From Bacteroidaceae bacterium (lineage in GTDB: Bacteria > Bacteroidota > Bacteroidia > Bacteroidales > Bacteroidaceae), in contig JAFZPZ010000073.1 in assembly GCA_017552435.1 (NCBI GenBank), positions 1 to 47,314 on the forward strand: 47,314 nt of DNA, written 5' to 3'. Positions 16,861-25,091 of this stretch are shown in pieces. Each line of letters opens with the position of its first letter. The first letter of the stretch is position 1. The notes beneath the pieces were generated by a model. That model saw nothing but the letters and a program-made list of their open reading frames with translations. It searched no databases and was not told the origin of the DNA. A program made the position numbers and the translations under genes.

Positions 16861-17445
16861 ATGGACAAAATCAGCTATGCTCTTGGGCTTGGCATTGGTC
16901 AACAAATAAAGAGCATGAACATAAAAAGTTTTTGCGTTGAAGACTTCGCACAAAGCGTCCGCGATGTGATAGAAGGCAAGGAGACTGCATTCTCCAGTCG
17001 CGAGGCACAAATTATGCTTCAGGAGTATTTCCAGAAGAAGCAGAAAGAGGAGGCTCAGGAGACTATTGCAGCTGGAAAAGCTTACCTTGATGCAAATGCA
17101 AAGAAAGAGGGTGTAACCGTAACGAAAAGCGGCTTGCAGTACGAGGTTTTACAGGAAGGTAGCGGCAAAAGCCCCAAAGCAACCGATACTGTACGCTGTC
17201 ATTATGAGGGACGACTCCTCGACGGAACAGTCTTCGACAGCAGCTACAAACGCGGTGAGCCTGCCGACTTTGGCCTGAACCAAGTCATTACCGGCTGGAC
17301 AGAGGGTGTGCAACTGATGAAGGAAGGCGCAAAGTTCCGCTTCACCATTCCTTATCTGCTGGCCTATGGCGAACAGGGTGCCGGAGCAAGCATTCCGCCA
17401 TTCAGCACACTCATTTTCGATGTAGAACTGATAAAAGTGCTTTAA
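16861..17445 (+). CDS. Cytoplasmic FKBP-type peptidyl-prolyl isomerase
   Basis: 194 aa, no signal peptide. An N-terminal helical dimerisation part ('ISYALGLGIGQQIKS', about 1-75) as in FkpA/Mip is followed by an FKBP domain from about 95. Pocket residues are present: HYEGRL, FDSSYKRGEP, ITGWTEGV, AYGEQGAG and a final FDVELI. It should speed proline isomerisation in folding proteins. First of three tandem FKBP genes; the next starts 54 bp on. Confidence 0.88.
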   Translation: MDKISYALGLGIGQQIKSMNIKSFCVEDFAQSVRDVIEGKETAFSSREAQIMLQEYFQKKQKEEAQETIAAGKAYLDANAKKEGVTVTKSGLQYEVLQEGSGKSPKATDTVRCHYEGRLLDGTVFDSSYKRGEPADFGLNQVITGWTEGVQLMKEGAKFRFTIPYLLAYGEQGAGASIPPFSTLIFDVELIKVL

Positions 17446-17450
17446 AGCAT

Positions 17451-17464
17451 TTCAAAATTCAAAA
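17451..17464. repeat. Short heptamer pair TTCAAAA
   Basis: Two adjacent TTCAAAA units in the gap between the first and second FKBP genes, part of the window-wide heptamer pattern. Confidence 0.5.
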
Positions 17465-17499
17465 ATAATCAAATCCAAAATAACTTAATTTAAACAACA

Positions 17500-18366
17500 A
17501 TGAAAAAGATTTCTATTCTTGCAGCCGTAGTACTGGCTGCCATCATGGGAAGCTGCACAAACAGTGCTCCCAACGCTAACTTAAAGAACGATGTTGACAC
17601 ACTGAGTTATGCTATAGGTCTGGCTCAAACTCAGGGCCTGAAGGAATATCTGACCCAGCGCATGGATGTCGATACCACCTACATCGATGAGTTCGTGAAG
17701 GGTCTGAACGAAGGTGCCAATGCTGGTGACAACAAGAAGAAGGCTGCTTACTATGCAGGTATTCAGATTGGTCAGCAAATCAGTCAGCAGATGGTTAAGG
17801 GCATCAACTATGAAGTATTTGGTGACGACAGCATCAATACCATCAGTCTGAAGAATTTCATGGCAGGCTTCATTGCTGGTACCACTGGCAAGAAAGCTCT
17901 GATGACTACCGACGAGGCTTCTATGACTGCTCAGACCATGATGCAGAGCGTCAAGGCCAGAATCATGCAGGATAAGTACGGCGATTGGAAAAAACAGTGC
18001 GAGGACTACATGGCCGAAATTGCTAAGAAGGAAGGCATCAACGACCTGGGCGACGGCGTTTACTACGAGGTTATCACCGAGGGTAAGGGTGCCATTCCTG
18101 CCGACACCAGCCGTGTGAAGGTCAACTACGAAGGTAAGCTCCTGAATGATACCATCTTCGACAGCAGCTACCAGCGTGGTGAACCCGCCAAGTTCCGTTG
18201 CAATCAGGTTATCCCGGGCTGGACAAAGGCTCTGACCAACATGCCTGTTGGTTCTACTTGGATGGTTTACATTCCTCAGGAGCAGGCCTACGGCGACCGC
18301 GATGCCGGTAAGATTTCTCCATACTCTTGCCTCATCTTCAAGATTGAACTCCTTGGCATTGAATAA
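17500..18366 (+). CDS. FKBP-type isomerase, lipoprotein
   Basis: 288 aa. Signal with lipobox IMGSC near residue 19. The N-terminal half is helical ('TLSYAIGLAQTQGLKEYL', 'QRMDVDTTYIDEFVKGL'). An FKBP domain begins about 195 with VNYEGKL, FDSSYQRGEP, IPGWTKAL and AYGDRDAG. It should act as a membrane-anchored periplasmic folding helper. The N-terminal half closely resembles that of the next gene, so the two are paralogues from a local duplication. Only 6 bp separates it from the next gene. Confidence 0.88.
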   Translation: MKKISILAAVVLAAIMGSCTNSAPNANLKNDVDTLSYAIGLAQTQGLKEYLTQRMDVDTTYIDEFVKGLNEGANAGDNKKKAAYYAGIQIGQQISQQMVKGINYEVFGDDSINTISLKNFMAGFIAGTTGKKALMTTDEASMTAQTMMQSVKARIMQDKYGDWKKQCEDYMAEIAKKEGINDLGDGVYYEVITEGKGAIPADTSRVKVNYEGKLLNDTIFDSSYQRGEPAKFRCNQVIPGWTKALTNMPVGSTWMVYIPQEQAYGDRDAGKISPYSCLIFKIELLGIE

Positions 18367-18372
18367 TCCGCA

Positions 18373-19263
18373 ATGAAGAAAGTAATCTTATTAGCACTTT
18401 GCGCCTGCATCTCGCTGGGCGCAAGTGCTGCCAAGAAGACTGGTAAGAAGAAGAAAGACCAGGCACCCGTGGAGGTGGTCGATACCGTATGCATCGACAC
18501 CTTCAGCTACCACTTCGGCCGCGCCAACTCCAACGGTCTGAAGAACTACCTGGCCCAGCGCATGGGAATTGACACGACCTACATCGCTGAATTTCTGCAG
18601 GGCTTCGACCAAAAGGAGTTCACCGAGGCCGACAAGCGCGAGAAAGCTCGTTTGGCAGGCATCGAAATCCGCCAACAGGTGGAGAGTCAGGTCTATCCCC
18701 AAGCCTCCAAGCAGGTGAATGACAGTACCGAAGTCTTGAACAAGATGCTTTTCGTGCAGGGCTTCCGCGACGGCTTCTCAGGTCAGAATGTCACAGTTCC
18801 CATGGACAGTACCCAGACGCTGGTGAAGAAGCAGTTGGAGTACTACCACAAAGCCAGCATGGAGAAGAAGTACGGTGCTAACCGTATTGCCGGCGAGGAA
18901 TTCCTCAAGGCTAACGCCAAGAAGGACAGCGTGAAGGTCACTCCGAGCGGTCTGCAGTACAAGGTGCTGACGATGGGCACCGGCGCTCTGCCAACAAGGG
19001 AGGACAAGGTGCAAGTCAACTACGAAGGACACCTCATCGACGGTACTGAATTCGACAGTTCATACAAGCGTGGCAAACCCGTCACCTTCCCTGTCGGTCA
19101 GGTCATCGCAGGTTGGACAGAGGCACTTTGCATGATGCCCGTCGGCAGCAAGTGGGAAATCTATGTTCCGCAGGAATTGGCCTACAAGGACCGCGAACAA
19201 GCTAAGATTCCTCCCTTCTCTTGCCTCATCTTTACGGTCGAGCTTCTTGAAATTGAGAAATAA
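18373..19263 (+). CDS. FKBP-type isomerase, secreted
   Basis: 296 aa. Signal peptide MKKVILLALCACISLGASA, then a Lys-rich stretch (KKTGKKKKD). The helical part 'FSYHFGRANSNGLKNYL', 'QRMGIDTTYIAEFLQGF' matches the preceding protein. The FKBP domain has VNYEGHL, FDSSYKRGKP, IAGWTEAL and AYKDREQA, where the usual AYG is AYK. Periplasmic folding helper by family. Followed 27 bp later by the GH97 gene in the same direction. Confidence 0.87.
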   Translation: MKKVILLALCACISLGASAAKKTGKKKKDQAPVEVVDTVCIDTFSYHFGRANSNGLKNYLAQRMGIDTTYIAEFLQGFDQKEFTEADKREKARLAGIEIRQQVESQVYPQASKQVNDSTEVLNKMLFVQGFRDGFSGQNVTVPMDSTQTLVKKQLEYYHKASMEKKYGANRIAGEEFLKANAKKDSVKVTPSGLQYKVLTMGTGALPTREDKVQVNYEGHLIDGTEFDSSYKRGKPVTFPVGQVIAGWTEALCMMPVGSKWEIYVPQELAYKDREQAKIPPFSCLIFTVELLEIEK

Positions 19264-19290
19264 ACATTTTCCCTTACTAAAACTGACTAT

Positions 19291-21240
19291 ATGAAAAAGT
19301 TCCTTTCCCTGGCGGTGCTACTGCTTACCGGTACCATCGCAAACGCGCAGAAACAAGTCAGCGCAACAAGTCCTGACGGACAGACAAAAGTTACAGTAAC
19401 CGTTTACGACCGCATTTACTACGACGTAGAGAGTCACGGCGAACAGCTCTTCGCGTGCCATATCGGCATGACCCTCAGCGATCGCGTCCTCGGTGAAAAG
19501 CCCGTCCTGAAGGGTAAGAAGGTAACAACAGTCAACGAGACCATCACTCCCATCCATCCCCTGAAGTTCAGCACAGTGGAGAACAACTACACCCTGCTCA
19601 CGCTCACTTTTGGCGGAGGCTACAAGGTAGAGTGGCGCGTATATAACGACGGCGTGGCCTACCGCTTCATCACAGAGCTGAAGGGTGACATCGAGGTAAT
19701 GAGCGAAGATGGCACCTGGCAGCTCACCAAACCCAGCAAGCTCGTGCTGCAGCAGCCCGGTGGCTTCAAGACAAGCTGCGAGGAGAACTACTCCGTAGTG
19801 GCCAGCAACGAATGGAAAGCAGACGACAAGATGAGCGAACTGCCCATCCTCATTATGGGCGAGAAGCAGAAGGTGCTCATCTCCGAGTTCGACCTTTTCG
19901 ACTATGCCGGCGTATTCCTCAAATCTAATGGTGAAGGTACCAACGCCTTCTCTATCATCCAGCCCAAGTGTCCGACTGAATACGAAGACAGCGGCGACCG
20001 CAGCCATAAGATTCTGAAGGAGGCTGACTATGTTGCCAAGACCTCTGGCACACGTACTTTCCCCTGGCGCTATATGTACATCACACAGAGCGATGCTCAG
20101 TTGCCAGAGAACGTGATGCCCGTGCGCCTGGCTCCTGCCAACGTCATCGGCGACACCGATTGGATTCAGGTGGGACAGACCTGCTGGGACTGGCTCAACG
20201 GTATCCCATTCGGTCCTGACGTAACCTTCAAGTCCGGCATCAACCTTGACACCTACAAGTACTTCATCGATTTCGCCGCCCGCAACGGCGTGGGCTACAT
20301 CCTGATTGACGAGGGTTGGGCGCTTAACACACGCGACCCCTTCAAGACCAATCCCGAAGTGCATCTGCCCGAGATTATCTCTTACGGCAAGAGCAAGGGC
20401 GTGGGCGTCATCTTGTGGCTCCCCTGGCTCACCGTCGAGCACCACATGGACCTCTTCGAGAAGTTCGAGGAATGGGGCATCAAGGGTACAAAGATTGACT
20501 TCATGGACCGTCAGGACCAGTGGATGATCAATTTCTACGAACGTGTTGCCAAGGAAGCTGCCAAGCACCACATCTTTGTCGATTTCCATGGAGCTTTCCA
20601 TCCCAGTGGCCTGGACTACAAGTACCCCAACGTGCTGACCTACGAAGGTGTACGCGGAATGGAGTACAACGGATCGTGCAAGCCCGACAATACTGTTTGG
20701 CTGCCCTTCCTCCGCAATGCCGTCGGCCCGATGGACTATACGCCCGGCTCTATGCTGAATTATCAGCCCGAGCGTCATCATGGCAACCGTCCCATCTGCT
20801 CCGGCGTGGGCACTAAGGTATTCAATCTGGCAATCTTCGTGCTTGCCGAGAGCAACCTACAGATGTTGATGGATAATCCTTGCCGTTATGACAAGTGGCC
20901 CGACTGCCGTGATTTCCTCACCAGCGTTCCTGTTAACTGGGATGAGACGCGTGTCCTCAATGCTGAAGCTGGTCAGTACTGCGTGATTGCCAAGCGTAAA
21001 GGCAACAAGTGGTTCATCGGTGGTATCACCAACAGCACGGAGCGTGACCTCCAACTCAAGTTCGACTTCCTGCCCGCAGGCAAGGAGTACAAGATGACAA
21101 GCTTTGCTGATGGTGTCAATGCGCACATCATCGCAATGGACTATGTTCGTCAGGAAGGCAAGGTCAGCAGCACAACGAACCTAGCCATTCACATGGCTCG
21201 TAACGGCGGCTGGTGCGCAAGCATCGACCTCGGGAAATAA
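19291..21240 (+). CDS. GH97 retaining alpha-galactosidase-like enzyme
   Basis: 649 aa with signal peptide (cleavage near ANA-Q20). The N-terminal super-beta-sandwich (about 25-280) and (beta/alpha)8 barrel (285-560) are of normal GH97 length. D403 in KGTKIDFMD sits where retaining GH97 enzymes such as BtGH97b have their nucleophile, and E452 in LTYEGVRGMEYN fits the acid/base; inverting SusB-type enzymes lack that Asp. So alpha-galactosidase rather than alpha-glucosidase is favoured. It is last in an operon with three FKBP genes and ends 3 bp from the convergent GH43 gene. Confidence 0.85.
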   Translation: MKKFLSLAVLLLTGTIANAQKQVSATSPDGQTKVTVTVYDRIYYDVESHGEQLFACHIGMTLSDRVLGEKPVLKGKKVTTVNETITPIHPLKFSTVENNYTLLTLTFGGGYKVEWRVYNDGVAYRFITELKGDIEVMSEDGTWQLTKPSKLVLQQPGGFKTSCEENYSVVASNEWKADDKMSELPILIMGEKQKVLISEFDLFDYAGVFLKSNGEGTNAFSIIQPKCPTEYEDSGDRSHKILKEADYVAKTSGTRTFPWRYMYITQSDAQLPENVMPVRLAPANVIGDTDWIQVGQTCWDWLNGIPFGPDVTFKSGINLDTYKYFIDFAARNGVGYILIDEGWALNTRDPFKTNPEVHLPEIISYGKSKGVGVILWLPWLTVEHHMDLFEKFEEWGIKGTKIDFMDRQDQWMINFYERVAKEAAKHHIFVDFHGAFHPSGLDYKYPNVLTYEGVRGMEYNGSCKPDNTVWLPFLRNAVGPMDYTPGSMLNYQPERHHGNRPICSGVGTKVFNLAIFVLAESNLQMLMDNPCRYDKWPDCRDFLTSVPVNWDETRVLNAEAGQYCVIAKRKGNKWFIGGITNSTERDLQLKFDFLPAGKEYKMTSFADGVNAHIIAMDYVRQEGKVSSTTNLAIHMARNGGWCASIDLGK

Positions 21241-21243
21241 AGA

Positions 21244-23190
21244 TTACTGCTGAGCCGGGCCGTCCAGTGTGGGGGTGACGGTAACGATGCACCCCTTCTT
21301 GTCGAAGGTCATCCGGTCAATACAAACCTCACGGTGAATGCCGGGCTCGCGGTTCAAGAAATGCTTATTAATACGGTGATAGACGATATACCATTCGTCT
21401 TTACCGGGAATCTGGAGGACGGAATTATGGGCAGTACCATAGATCCCGTCTTCTGGTTTTTGTTTGATGACGAGATAGTTGTCTTCGTCGATTGTGATAG
21501 GACCGAGGGGTGATTTCGCCGTGCCGTAGCACACGTGGTAGTTGGGGGAGCCAGTGTCGTCAACACTCCACATGAAATAGTAGGTACCCTTGCGATAGAA
21601 GACATAGGCGCCCTCGCGGAAGGCCCAGGTGTCGAGTGTGCCGCCCTTGGGCGTCATGTGGGTGATAGTCTCCTTCTTTACGCTCATCATGTCATCGCTG
21701 AGTTCTGCGCCGGCCATGAAGCCGTTGCCCCAGTAGAGGTAGCACTTGCCACTCTTGGGATCTTGGAAGACATCCACATCGATGGCCTGTCCGCCACGTG
21801 CTTCCTTGGGACGGTCTTCGTCGGTAATGATGGGGGCTCCACTATCCACGAAGGGGCCTGTGGGGTTATCGCTCACGGCTACGCCAATTTCCTTACGGTT
21901 TGTCTGGGGGTTGTGGGCAGAGTAGTAGAAATAGTACTTACCTTTCACCTCAATGATACACGGTGCCCAAGCGTTGCCCGTAGCCCACTTCACCTGGTCG
22001 CCCTTCACATCGAGCATCTTGCCCTCGTCGGTCCAGTCGATGAGGTTCGTAGAAGAGAAGACGCTGAAGTCGTGACCGCCCCAGCCCGGAGTGCCGTCTG
22101 TGGTGCTATAGATATAGTACTTACCCGTCTTGTTAGAGTAGAGCACCTCAGGGTCGGCATGGAAGCCGCTGAGGATGGGCTGCTTGTGGTTGCCGAAAGC
22201 CTTCAGCAGGCGTTCTTTCTCGGCCCGAGTGATGGGAATAATGGTGCCGTGGCGCGGGGTGAATTTGCCCTTTGTTTCCGTGTTCTGAACGAACTGGAAG
22301 GTCTTCAGGTCCTCCGAACGGCAGAACTGATAGTGGTGGGCGCCGTAGCAGTCATACATGATAATCCACGACTTACCGTCGATAGCCTTGCACACACCGA
22401 CGCCCTCCACGGCCTCTTTCGTCTGCTCCACGTTGCCGTCGAGCATCTGCCACTTGTCGGTGAGGTTCTTGGCCACAGCCTGATAGATGCCCCTTCCCGA
22501 CTCCTGCTTGTAGAAGAGGTGGTAGAGCTGGTCGGCCTCGTTATAGACAATGTCGCCGTCGATAGTGGCATTGCCGGCATCGAAGAGCCACTTGGGCTCA
22601 CCTTCCAGGTCCGTGAAGTCCTTGTTGGCATACTGATAGTAAATCCTGTCGAAAGAATCCTGGTCGCTGGTGCGCAGGGAATAGAAGACCATATATTTGC
22701 CAGCTTTGTGGTCGTAGATGGTTTCGGGAGCCCAGACGCGGATGACGTTCTTCCACGTCTTGGTGTAGCGCGTCGGGAAATTGATGGCGGAGTGTTGCCA
22801 GTTGATGAGGTCGGTCGATTTCAGGAGCACCATACCTCGGTTGCTGGCCCATCCCAGGCTCGACTTCATGTCCGTCACCACCATGTAGAATGTCTTGCCG
22901 TCCTCACAGCGCAGGATGTGGGGGTCGCGCACACACTGCGTCAAGGCGATGGTGTCGCTCTCGATGACGGGCATACCGTTGTTCAGCGGCGTGTAGTTAT
23001 AGCCGTCGTCGCTGATGGCGTAGCAGATTTGCTCATCCTCGGGGGCGTTGCTATTGAAGTAGGTGAAAAGGTAGGCCACCATCTCGTTGGGATCGTTTGC
23101 CTCGCCGGTAGCGTTGTTCGTTCTGGCTGCCATTTCATAGGCCGACAGCGACAAGAATGCCGTCAGCATCAGGAATTGCTTAGTTTTCAT
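21244..23190 (-). CDS. Secreted double GH43 glycosidase
   Basis: 648 aa from ATG 23190 (MKTKQFLML); a second ATG at 23199 is possible. Signal peptide first. Two five-bladed propeller modules are joined. The first (about 40-320) has D89 in RDPHILR and 'RVWAPETIYD'. The second (from about 335) has 'GFHADPEV', 'NAWAPCIIEVKGKYYFYYS' and 'IDVDVFQDPKSGKCYLYW'. The HADPE/AP/DVD pattern is typical of GH43 beta-xylosidase or alpha-L-arabinofuranosidase. The first module lies in a more distant GH43-like group and may act on other sugars or only bind. Precise substrate unknown. Confidence 0.82.
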   Translation of the reverse strand: MKTKQFLMLTAFLSLSAYEMAARTNNATGEANDPNEMVAYLFTYFNSNAPEDEQICYAISDDGYNYTPLNNGMPVIESDTIALTQCVRDPHILRCEDGKTFYMVVTDMKSSLGWASNRGMVLLKSTDLINWQHSAINFPTRYTKTWKNVIRVWAPETIYDHKAGKYMVFYSLRTSDQDSFDRIYYQYANKDFTDLEGEPKWLFDAGNATIDGDIVYNEADQLYHLFYKQESGRGIYQAVAKNLTDKWQMLDGNVEQTKEAVEGVGVCKAIDGKSWIIMYDCYGAHHYQFCRSEDLKTFQFVQNTETKGKFTPRHGTIIPITRAEKERLLKAFGNHKQPILSGFHADPEVLYSNKTGKYYIYSTTDGTPGWGGHDFSVFSSTNLIDWTDEGKMLDVKGDQVKWATGNAWAPCIIEVKGKYYFYYSAHNPQTNRKEIGVAVSDNPTGPFVDSGAPIITDEDRPKEARGGQAIDVDVFQDPKSGKCYLYWGNGFMAGAELSDDMMSVKKETITHMTPKGGTLDTWAFREGAYVFYRKGTYYFMWSVDDTGSPNYHVCYGTAKSPLGPITIDEDNYLVIKQKPEDGIYGTAHNSVLQIPGKDEWYIVYHRINKHFLNREPGIHREVCIDRMTFDKKGCIVTVTPTLDGPAQQ

Positions 23191-23217
23191 ACCCGTCATG
23201 TTTTGATTATCGAAGAC

Positions 23218-24789
23218 TTATTTAATTGCTATCTTTTTGCCCTTATAGACATAGATACCCTTGGTTGTGGGACGCCCATTCAGGCGACGGCCGTCGAGGG
23301 TGTACCACCCGGGAAGTGAAGAGTGAAGAGTGAAGAGTAAAGAATTTTCCATTGACTCAATGCCCGTCGTGTACTCTCCTTCATCCAGCCACTTAAAATA
23401 CTTTCCATAAGTTCCGTACGCGGCGAGGGCCCAGAAGAACTGGGTGCCGGCGCTCGTATGGTCCTGGGGAGTAAAGCTGTCGTCTATGCGGTAGAGTTCG
23501 CCTTCGCCGTCCGGGTGGGCGTCGCGGAAGGAGAGGTAATTGCCGAAGGGAACCACCATATCGCCTTTCGAGTGGACGAACTGTATGCGGTGCCAGGGTT
23601 CCCAACCTTCGCAGACGCTATTGTCGATCAGGGCGCGGTGCATATCCTGCCAGACGTCTCCCTCCTCGGTCGGCACGGTGTTGAAGTTCTCTACATTCGC
23701 GACATATTCGTAGAACCCGGGGGTAAAGGTCTTTTCGAAACGCGACCAGACGGAATTCTTCGAGGGTGAATAGAACAGCTCGGCCATTTGCTCGGGCGTG
23801 TAGTGGCGGCCGTTTGCAGTGAGACCGGACTGCGTCTGCTGGTACCATAGCTTTTCTATGTCCCCAGTCGAATAGTTCTTGCTGGCCAGCCAGTCCATGA
23901 TGCCGGTGTCGAGGAACTGCTGCGAGAAGTAGTCTTCAATCACGTGATCCTTCATGTAAGGATAGGTGTCCAGAGCGGCTTTGATAATCATGGGCATGAC
24001 CATCGGCATCGTGCTCATCCCCTTGAGGTGGCTGGTCTGAGTATCATAACTGTACCCGTTATCGTCCAGATAGTAGCGCATGGTTGCGACGAGGTCGTAA
24101 GGTCCGTCGCCGCAAATGCTCCCCTTGAAGTGCAGCTCGTCCGACAGGTCGTTCTGCTCGATGTATCTGTGCACGGCCAGGGCGACAGCACCACCCTGCG
24201 AGAAGCCGTAGCCGAAACTGCGCCAGTCGCTCTTGAGGTCCAATGCGCGCTTGTCGTTGATGTGCTTCTGATAGAGTTTCAAGCCATACTTCACGCCGTC
24301 CAGGACTTGCTGGGACGTCACCTCCTGTGACAGATAGGGATGGCTGCGGTCGCGAGTCACGCCATAGCCCTCGTAATCGGGAGCGATGATGATGCAACGG
24401 GAAATGAAGTTATAGTCGGGATTGCTGATGCCCATGCCATAGCTTTTCTTCACGAGTGCGCCGAACAGCAGGCGTTCGATGCTGTTGTTGCTCGACGAGG
24501 GGCTCTCATTGTCGGAAGTAATCGTGTAGTGGCTATAGATGTGCAGCGACTCGATGCTGTCGGTCTCAGTTGGCTTCTGTGGCATCCACGCGACGAGCAG
24601 CGACGAGAGTACGACATCCTCGCCGGTAACGCTCTTCGACGGATAATTGAACGTGTAGAACTGTGCCTCGCCGTTGCGAAGAACCTCTTTCAGGCTATCG
24701 GACACCTCTACCGCCTGTGCCTTTACAAAGCAGAGACAAAGCAAGAAGGCGATTGTCACTTTTAACTCCCGTTTGTGATTCCTTTTCAT
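23218..24789 (-). CDS. Secreted alpha/beta hydrolase with C-terminal sorting-like tail
   Basis: 523 aa from ATG 24789, chosen over an upstream TTG because AGGAAG precedes it and a signal peptide follows. Nucleophile S197 in GYGFSQGG; 'IIIAPDYEGYG' and 'HRIQFVHSKGDMVVPFGN' carry the oxyanion and acid loops of secretory-lipase-like hydrolases. Probably an esterase or lipase. The end 'WYTLDGRRLNGRP...GIYVYKGKKIAIK' is the tail seen on many Prevotella secreted proteins and may direct type IX secretion. Just before it, four heptamers (GTGAAGA type) are translated in frame as 'LLFTLHSS'. Confidence 0.75.
   Translation of the reverse strand: MKRNHKRELKVTIAFLLCLCFVKAQAVEVSDSLKEVLRNGEAQFYTFNYPSKSVTGEDVVLSSLLVAWMPQKPTETDSIESLHIYSHYTITSDNESPSSSNNSIERLLFGALVKKSYGMGISNPDYNFISRCIIIAPDYEGYGVTRDRSHPYLSQEVTSQQVLDGVKYGLKLYQKHINDKRALDLKSDWRSFGYGFSQGGAVALAVHRYIEQNDLSDELHFKGSICGDGPYDLVATMRYYLDDNGYSYDTQTSHLKGMSTMPMVMPMIIKAALDTYPYMKDHVIEDYFSQQFLDTGIMDWLASKNYSTGDIEKLWYQQTQSGLTANGRHYTPEQMAELFYSPSKNSVWSRFEKTFTPGFYEYVANVENFNTVPTEEGDVWQDMHRALIDNSVCEGWEPWHRIQFVHSKGDMVVPFGNYLSFRDAHPDGEGELYRIDDSFTPQDHTSAGTQFFWALAAYGTYGKYFKWLDEGEYTTGIESMENSLLFTLHSSLPGWYTLDGRRLNGRPTTKGIYVYKGKKIAIK
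23316..23343. repeat. Heptamer repeat inside a coding region
   Basis: Three GTGAAGA units and one GTAAAGA, at 7-bp spacing, within the hydrolase gene near its C-terminal tail (codons about 483-492). 28 bp is not a multiple of three, so gain or loss of one unit would shift the frame into the tail. Confidence 0.8.
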
Positions 24790-24830
24790 AACTTCCTGTA
24801 TTACCAATTAACTCCTATATTATAAAAACG

Positions 24831-24870
24831 ACAAATAGGCTGATAGCCCAGCGGCTAAGAGCCTATTTGT
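24831..24870 (-). terminator. Terminator of tRNA-Leu
   Basis: ACAAATAGGCT (24831-24841) is the exact inverted repeat of AGCCTATTTGT (24860-24870). Read on the minus strand, the hairpin begins at the discriminator base of the tRNA and is followed by CGTTTTTA. Confidence 0.85.
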
Positions 24871-24951
24871 ACCCCGAGCCGGGGTCGAACCGGCACAGGT
24901 TTCCCTATCGGTGTTTGAGACCGACGCGTCTACCGATTCCGCCATCGGGGC
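24870..24951 (-). tRNA. tRNA-Leu (CAA)
   Basis: 82 nt, class II with a long variable arm. Minus strand: acceptor GCCCCGA with TCGGGGT, D arm GCGGAATCGGTAGACGC, anticodon loop CTCAAAC giving CAA, T arm CCGGTTCGACCCCGG. CCA is not encoded. Confidence 0.93.
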
Positions 24952-24962
24952 TTAAACGTCTG

Positions 24963-24970
24963 CAAAGGTA
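24963..24970 (-). promoter_or_regulatory. -7 box of tRNA-Leu
   Basis: Minus-strand TACCTTTG followed by CA, 12 bp before the tRNA 5' end. Confidence 0.6.
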
Positions 24971-24979
24971 CAACAAAAA

Positions 24980-25058
24980 GTGAAAAATGAAAAGTGAAAA
25001 GTGAAAAATTATTTGTTTTTTATGCAAAATCTTAATTCTTAACTCTTAATTCTTAATT
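24980..25058. repeat. Two heptamer ladders between tRNA-Leu and the sulfatase gene
   Basis: 24980-25007: GTGAAAA, ATGAAAA, GTGAAAA, GTGAAAA. 25031-25058: CTTAATT, CTTAACT, CTTAATT, CTTAATT. Both keep exact 7-bp spacing though the words differ. Confidence 0.85.
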
Positions 25059-25064
25059 ATTTTG

Positions 25065-25072
25065 TACCTTTG
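25065..25072 (+). promoter_or_regulatory. -7 box of the sulfatase gene
   Basis: TACCTTTG, 19 bp before the start codon at 25092. No clear -33 element; the preceding sequence is the heptamer ladder. Confidence 0.5.
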
Positions 25073-25091
25073 ACAAGAAAAACTCTAAACC

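Noticed and set aside
16735-17010. 91-aa minus-strand ORF before the FKBP operon
   Set aside because: It overlaps the FKBP promoter and start on the opposite strand and shows no family signature.
21535-23319. 594-aa plus-strand ORF opposite the GH43 gene
   Set aside because: Antisense shadow; no family features, whereas the minus strand has both GH43 modules.
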